Origin: Cheilinus undulatus
Lineage: Eukaryota > Chordata > Actinopteri > Labriformes > Labridae
Direction: 5' to 3'
NCBI RefSeq assembly: GCF_018320785.1
Contig: NC_054877.1
Location: forward strand, 22,798,329 to 22,862,328
DNA length: 64,000 nt
Shown: one piece after another, positions 59,501 through 64,000 of the stretch
Numbering within the stretch: position 1 is the stretch's first letter
Layout: each line of letters begins with the position of its first letter
Translations under genes and position numbers: made by a program
Notes under the pieces: model-generated
Database searches by the model: none
What the model saw: the letters and a program-made list of their open reading frames with translations, nothing else
Told to the model about the DNA's origin: nothing

Positions 59501-62495
59501 GGTGATGACATCACTGCTGAGTTCAAGGGACAGAGCAGCCTGGATTGAACCACCACGGCCTTGAAGTGGGGACCAGTCCATTCCTGTAGTCACCAGTACA
59601 GAGGAAAGTTTAAGGAATTAACAACATTTGGACAGACTGATAACTTGTTTTATTATATTCTGTTGATTTGTTGAATACTGATTATTACCTGTAGTGTTGG
59701 TGTGGTGGTATCCTTCCAGCCAGGCTTGCATACCAATCAGATCATGCTCATTTACAAGGAAGATGATGTCCTTGGCCCAATAAATCTGAGCTATTAAGGA
59801 ACACAGCAACCATTAAAACATGTAAAGGCATTTAATCTGCATTTAATGCTGGGAATAGTGTAGAGCTGAAACAATTCCTCAAATTATCCAAGTGATTCGA
59901 TTAAAAAAATCCCTCGAGGCAAATTATCTGCCTCGCTTAAATCAGTCATCAATCCATATACGCCCATGCTGTAAGCCTGGGCTGTGTACATGCATGATGT
60001 GAGGCGTGAAAATCACGAGGGAAGAGGAGTTGAGGCAGTAAAGTTTACAGGCAGTTGTCCTGCGTTTTTATGCATCCACTGGCCGTGGCTTCATGGAAAA
60101 TATGGCACCATGTCTGAACCTACGCAGATCTCCGAGTTTACATGCTGCCTGCATGACTTGCAGCGCTCAGTTTGTGTCTGCGGACTTCAGGGAATTTCAT
60201 TAACTTCTCTGATTGACCTGACAGTTTCACACAACACAGTCAGGCTTCACAATTTACATCCTGTTTTGGTGCTCCTTCTCTCTCCCTCTCTCTTCTGCAT
60301 GCGCACGTTATACATTTAATTATAAATTATCTAAAATTCACCAGACTGATGTCTTGATTGCAGCGTATTTTTCAAAAAGTTTCAGCATCCTGAATAATTT
60401 GGAAAGGATTTACAGCTAACCCACAGACACTGACAGAGACAGAGACTAAATAGGTTAAAGTTCATCATCGTACAGCCAGGATTCAACAGGTCATAGAAGC
60501 AGGTTTATCCCTTAAAATGTTTTCTCCATGTCAGTGGATGGTCTTAAAAGATCATATTTTTATAATGGATAAACTCACAAAAAAACCCTGCAAAAATTAA
60601 AAGTGAACACCCTTTGAAAAAATAGACCATATTCCTGTAATCTAAAGGTTTACCTTTGAGGCATCATCAGACCACTGTGTGAATGAAGGAACTTTGTTCT
60701 TGCCACAATGTGAAATATTACATTCATGCATAAACTAGAGGGTGTTAAAATGATTAAGTGCCCCTTTACTTTAATTACAAATTGGAAAATGAAAATAAAC
60801 TTCTTTTCTCATTTGTCTAGTAAGACTTTTTTTTTTTTTGAAAAAAGCAAAAGTGACTGATTTTTAAAAACTGCTATATTTCAGTCAATTAATTGCCAGA
60901 AGAATAAATAGAGTACTCGATTACAAAAAGAATCAATCACTGCAGCCCTAGAATAGTGCTGAAGTTTCTACTCACTCCTGAAGTATTGAGCCAGGCCCAG
61001 CAGAAGCCCCACTGCCTGGTTGTTGTCCCCTGGGCTGCAGGGGGCACTGAGCACCAAGGCTTCAGTCCGTGGAGCTCTAGGGGCCCGAAGAATCCCATAT
61101 ACATTTGTGCCTTTTACCATCTGAGAAATAGGAGATAGTTGGAAAATGATGATTCAATGAATATGCTTTGAAAAAGTTAGTCACTTTTTAGGAGCACACG
61201 TTTTGCCAAAAAATGGTCTTTGGTATAAAAAAAAAAAAAGTAAATAAATCATGCAATCAGAGACGTACATATCTCTCTTTGTTTTCATCAGGAAAGGGTA
61301 GAGTACGAGAAAATGTCTGGGTATACACCTCCAGCCCCCGCTCCTTCATGGTCTTCACCAGCCAATTCACTGGCATCCCACTGCAGAAAACAACATTATG
61401 GGCTCAAGACCATGAAAATGTGCAAAAAAGGTTTCTGTTGAACTCTTAAAGACTCCATATCACATTTGACCAAGCATACATCTGCTCTGCTGTTTATCTG
61501 CACAAAAATCTTAACCTGACATGCCAGACAGACTGTTTCATATATCTACTGCATGGAAATATATTCACATTCATCTGGGAAAACTCCCATAGAAAGCATT
61601 TGGGAAGGGCAGGGCTTTTCAGAATAGTTGGTAACAATTTATCTCAAGGGGTATGCATAAGACTGACATAAAACATTAAACTAAGAGCATACCCACTTGA
61701 CACTGGACAACCCAAATCAAGAGTGGAAGTTTTTCATGTACCTTGCACTCTATTTGGTTGCCCTGCAGCTTTCCTTTCCTTGAAAGCCACACAAGTAAAA
61801 ACTCAATCTTACCCCACTCTCTATGCTGGGCTACAACAGCTGGCTACAACCTTACCTTACAAAGAAGCAAAAAGGGATCAATGTCAATTTTGCATTGAAG
61901 GTGATATAATTGACTGAATGGCATTTAATGACAACATTCATAAACATTCATAAAGCCTCCTTCATTTGAATGACAGATCTCACGTCATGATTATGACAGT
62001 GTCACGTCCTCCTTATGCATACCCCTTCAAATGGTGTAACAGAATATTTAAAGAATCAATACCATTTGGTTTTAAAGTACAGTATTTTTGAAAACGGCAA
62101 TTGTAAAAAAATATATTATTGTCTTGTCTTTTCCCTTTGTAGCTTTAAACTGCTCACCCTGTTTTCTTCTTATGAGCAGAAAACTCTCTGCCCGTGGCCA
62201 GTGCTCTCTCCCCTGCAGGAAAGCGTTCCTCCACCATGGTGGATCCCATGGCATTCTCTGACATGTATGTCCGCAGAGTGAAAGGCTCAAAGGCTAACCC
62301 CATGAACCAGGTCACACCTGCCATGTAACAGACCACACTGGGAAGAGGCAGAGGAAATAATTACAGAAATGTGACAAGTCATACATTCTGGTGTTTAGGT
62401 GTGTCAGTGACTGAAACTCACCAGATTGGAGCATTGAGGCGGGTTAGCAGGCTGATCAGAGCCCGTCTTCTGTTTGGGTCAGACAGCAGTCCCAT
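56524..62495 (-). CDS. gpaa1: GPAA1, GPI-anchor transamidase subunit
   Basis: Twelve minus-strand exons in phase: 62422-62495, 62158-62337, 61269-61380, 60976-61120, 59689-59790, 59387-59583, 59095-59291, 58849-59002, 58640-58711, 58357-58553, 56862-57032 and 56524-56767, about 614 residues (human 621). The start [14 protein letters not shown] is near-identical to human as I recall it. A membrane segment (residues about 24-42) is followed by the motif [15 protein letters not shown], then a large lumenal domain of aminopeptidase-like fold ([26 protein letters not shown]). Several hydrophobic helices follow, ending [14 protein letters not shown]. In the ER membrane the complex joins GPI anchors to proteins and replaces their C-terminal signal. 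Exon 8 uses donor CGT|gtatcc to keep frame. A non-coding 5' exon probably lies near 62863-62960. Confidence 0.95.
57690..57965. repeat. AGCT-rich tract in gpaa1 intron 10
   Basis: Dozens of overlapping words such as TTAGCT, AGCTAAC and TAGCTTTAG in both senses over about 275 bases. AGCT and GCTAAC/GTTAGC are self-complementary or mutually complementary, so the tract could fold. It is irregular rather than a true tandem array. The rest of intron 10 (57033-58356) shows nothing recognised. Confidence 0.55.
59861..60950. mobile_element. hAT element filling gpaa1 intron 4
   Basis: Perfect 8-bp target duplication GAATAGTG at 59853-59860 and 60951-60958. Ends TAGAGCTGAAACAATTC and, inverted, TAGGGCTGCAGTGATTG. 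Subterminal text with repeated GATTCGATTA/TACTCGATTA words is typical of fish hAT ends. 1090 bp with no transposase recognised, so non-autonomous. It takes up 92 percent of the intron between exons 4 and 5 (59791-60975). Confidence 0.85.
61381..62157. other. gpaa1 intron 2, no gene seen
   Basis: AT-rich intron between exons 2 and 3 with no repeat I can name. Confidence 0.4.
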
Positions 62496-62502
62496 GTTGC
62501 TG

Positions 62503-62529
62503 TCAGTCGTAAATTAATAATACTCCCAT
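62503..62529 (-). promoter_or_regulatory. Possible short upstream ORF in the gpaa1 leader
   Basis: If the leader includes this DNA, an ATG opens an 8-codon frame (MGVLLIYD, then TGA) that ends 7 bases before the gpaa1 ATG. It is present only if the last 5' splice site lies upstream of it (a TAG acceptor is visible about 16 bases before the ATG). Confidence 0.35.
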
Positions 62530-62862
62530 ACACTGAAACCTAACAGCAACACATACAATGTCAATATATTAACTAAAAACTGGTTTTATGAGATTACTAT
62601 TGAAGGAACGACGCTGTTTAATCATGCATCTGTACTTATTTCATGTTTTTTCAATACATCTCGAGCTCAGAACCTTTTTTTCTCTGTCATCAATGACAAA
62701 AGATGTACTGACAGCTGTGGTTAGCCGGTGGCTAGCGAGCTCCCTGACTTCACGAGATGGTAAAATATCAAAAACAGACCTTCTCTTTGAATTTACAACA
62801 GTACTTGAGCAGTTATGAGGTCAGTGATCAAAAATGTCTAACTTAACGTCAGACAACATACC

Positions 62863-62985
62863 TCTTTCCAGTGTTCAGTGGTTCACATCCACCTGCAGAG
62901 GTGGAGCTTTCCACAGCAGCCGCTGCTAAATGCTTCAACTTCCTCGTTCCTGCGGGACGGTTAATGCGTCGGACTGACTTCCGGT
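62863..62985 (-). promoter_or_regulatory. Likely gpaa1 non-coding first exon and ETS-type promoter site
   Basis: On the minus strand GGAAAGAG|GTATGTTG gives a donor at 62862. Upstream, ACCGGAAG (62978-62985) matches ETS/GABP sites common in housekeeping promoters. The stretch is GC-richer than its surroundings. Inferred, not proven. Confidence 0.45.
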
Positions 62986-63451
62986 CAAACATACGAGGTG
63001 AAATAATAATTAAAAAAACTAAATAAATAATGGAATTTATAAAAGTTTTGAAAATAATCGAACATAAAAATAAAGCAGTATTTAAAATGCATGTCTTTTA
63101 AATGTGTATCTATGATTTTAGAATATGCTTTAAGGTGAGTTAATCGTCCTCTTTATATTCTCATATTTCGCCTGCAATTTCTGCAGAAAAATTGAATTAA
63201 ATAGATATAGCCTGCTACATAATACGATTTAAAAATAATGGAAACAATTAACCTTTTTGAAAATTGTGTTATTATTGTCTTTGCCCTTCCTTGGCAACCC
63301 CTGATTTACCTAAAGCCATTAGGTTTTAAGTGAAAGAGTCAACTGTGTCTAATACGGAAGATGTAATGGTTGATATACAATTTATTTTTCGACCTTAAGT
63401 CTGTTTTTGCTTTCAAAACTGTACAATTATGTACAATCCCATTGCATTTAA

Positions 63452-63660
63452 AGGTGTAGTAGTAGGCCTATCTAAATTTTTTAAAATTTTAAATCCTCTA
63501 TAAATATTTTAAATAGTCTTGTTTCAATTAAGATAGAATTACATTATCCCTAATAATATAATCAGCCTTGTAGTCATACATAGGAAGGGTCCCCTCCAAG
63601 GACTCTGCCATCTTCGATTTTTGAATCTTGCAAGTCTCTGCAGTGCCACGAAAAGGTTAA
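63452..63660. mobile_element. Truncated second copy of the TTAA-flanked MITE
   Basis: Begins TTTAAAGGTGTAGTAG, like the tip at 2432. It shares the internal block GGGTCCCCTCCAAGGA followed by TGCCATCTT with the copy in wrnip1 intron 2. It is cut off on the right next to a Tc1 copy. Confidence 0.55.
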
Positions 63661-63669
63661 AATAACAAA

Positions 63670-64000
63670 TACTGTGCCCTGAAAAAGTATTTTCCCCCTT
63701 TCTAATTCCTGATTTTTTTTTTCTTTTGCATATTTATCACACTTAAATGTTTCAGATCATCAAACTAAGTTTAATATCTCACAAAGACAATCAAAGCAAA
63801 TACAAAATGCAGTTTCTAAATGATGATTTTATTTATTAAGGGAAAAAAACCCAAACCTATCTGGCCCTGTGTGAAAAAGTAATTGCCTCCTGAACCTAAT
63901 AACTGGTTGTGCCACCCTTGGCAGCAATAACTGAAATCAAGTGTTTGCGATAACTGGTGATGACTCTTTCGCATCACTGTGGAGGAATTTTGGCCCACTC
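63670..64000 (-). mobile_element. Tc1/mariner copy 4, runs off the window
   Basis: Tip TACTGTGCCCTGAAAAAGTA, then the same subterminal text as copies 1-3 (GCATATTTATCACACTTAAA, GGCCCTGTGTGAAAAAGTAA). Only the left 331 bases are in view. Confidence 0.75.

Noticed and set aside
1-64000. CRISPR arrays, operons, riboswitches, rRNA or free-standing tRNA genes
   Set aside because: None seen; the only tRNA-like text is the promoter of the SINE at 30325-30497.

Overview
This is a teleost fish nuclear DNA window. It carries intron-rich vertebrate genes with compact exons, GT-AG introns and AT-rich non-coding DNA, plus a typical fish load of Tc1/mariner, hAT, Helitron, foldback and Rex3-type elements. 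Nothing bacterial, organellar or viral was recognised. All exon borders given are my own, from reading frame, splice sites and remembered vertebrate proteins; no database search was run.

Six protein-coding genes can be assembled from start codon to stop codon. In order: wrnip1 (+, 726-9746), a pancreatic elastase of the CELA3/ela3l type (-, 10300-11820), dhx30 (+, 14120-22688), an alanine aminotransferase 2-like gene (-, 23187-31970), sharpin (+, 35544-51924) and gpaa1 (-, 56524-62495). Strands alternate, so the genes form three convergent pairs: wrnip1/elastase, dhx30/gpt2-like and sharpin/gpaa1. The first two pairs have close 3' ends, and dhx30 and gpt2-like appear to share one two-way poly(A) signal. 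SHARPIN, GPAA1 and GPT all lie in human 8q24.3, so the right half looks like a partly conserved block.

The products work in separate pathways. They cover replication-fork and ubiquitin signalling (WRNIP1), digestion (elastase), mitochondrial ribosome and RNA work (DHX30), alanine/glutamate metabolism (GPT2-like), linear ubiquitin signalling (SHARPIN, part of LUBAC) and GPI-anchor attachment (GPAA1). I see no operon-like cooperation.

The non-coding DNA is a dense record of transposon activity. It includes a Tc1-like element filling almost all of a SHARPIN intron and a hAT element with a perfect 8-bp target duplication filling almost all of a GPAA1 intron. It also includes a foldback element built from small palindromes that landed cleanly inside an old LINE, a Tc1-like element with an internal triplication and a nested SINE, and a small Helitron-like element. 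No wholly new gene system was found. The strongest leads are the foldback family, the altered cofactor-site residues of the GPT2-like enzyme and the transposon-filled introns.
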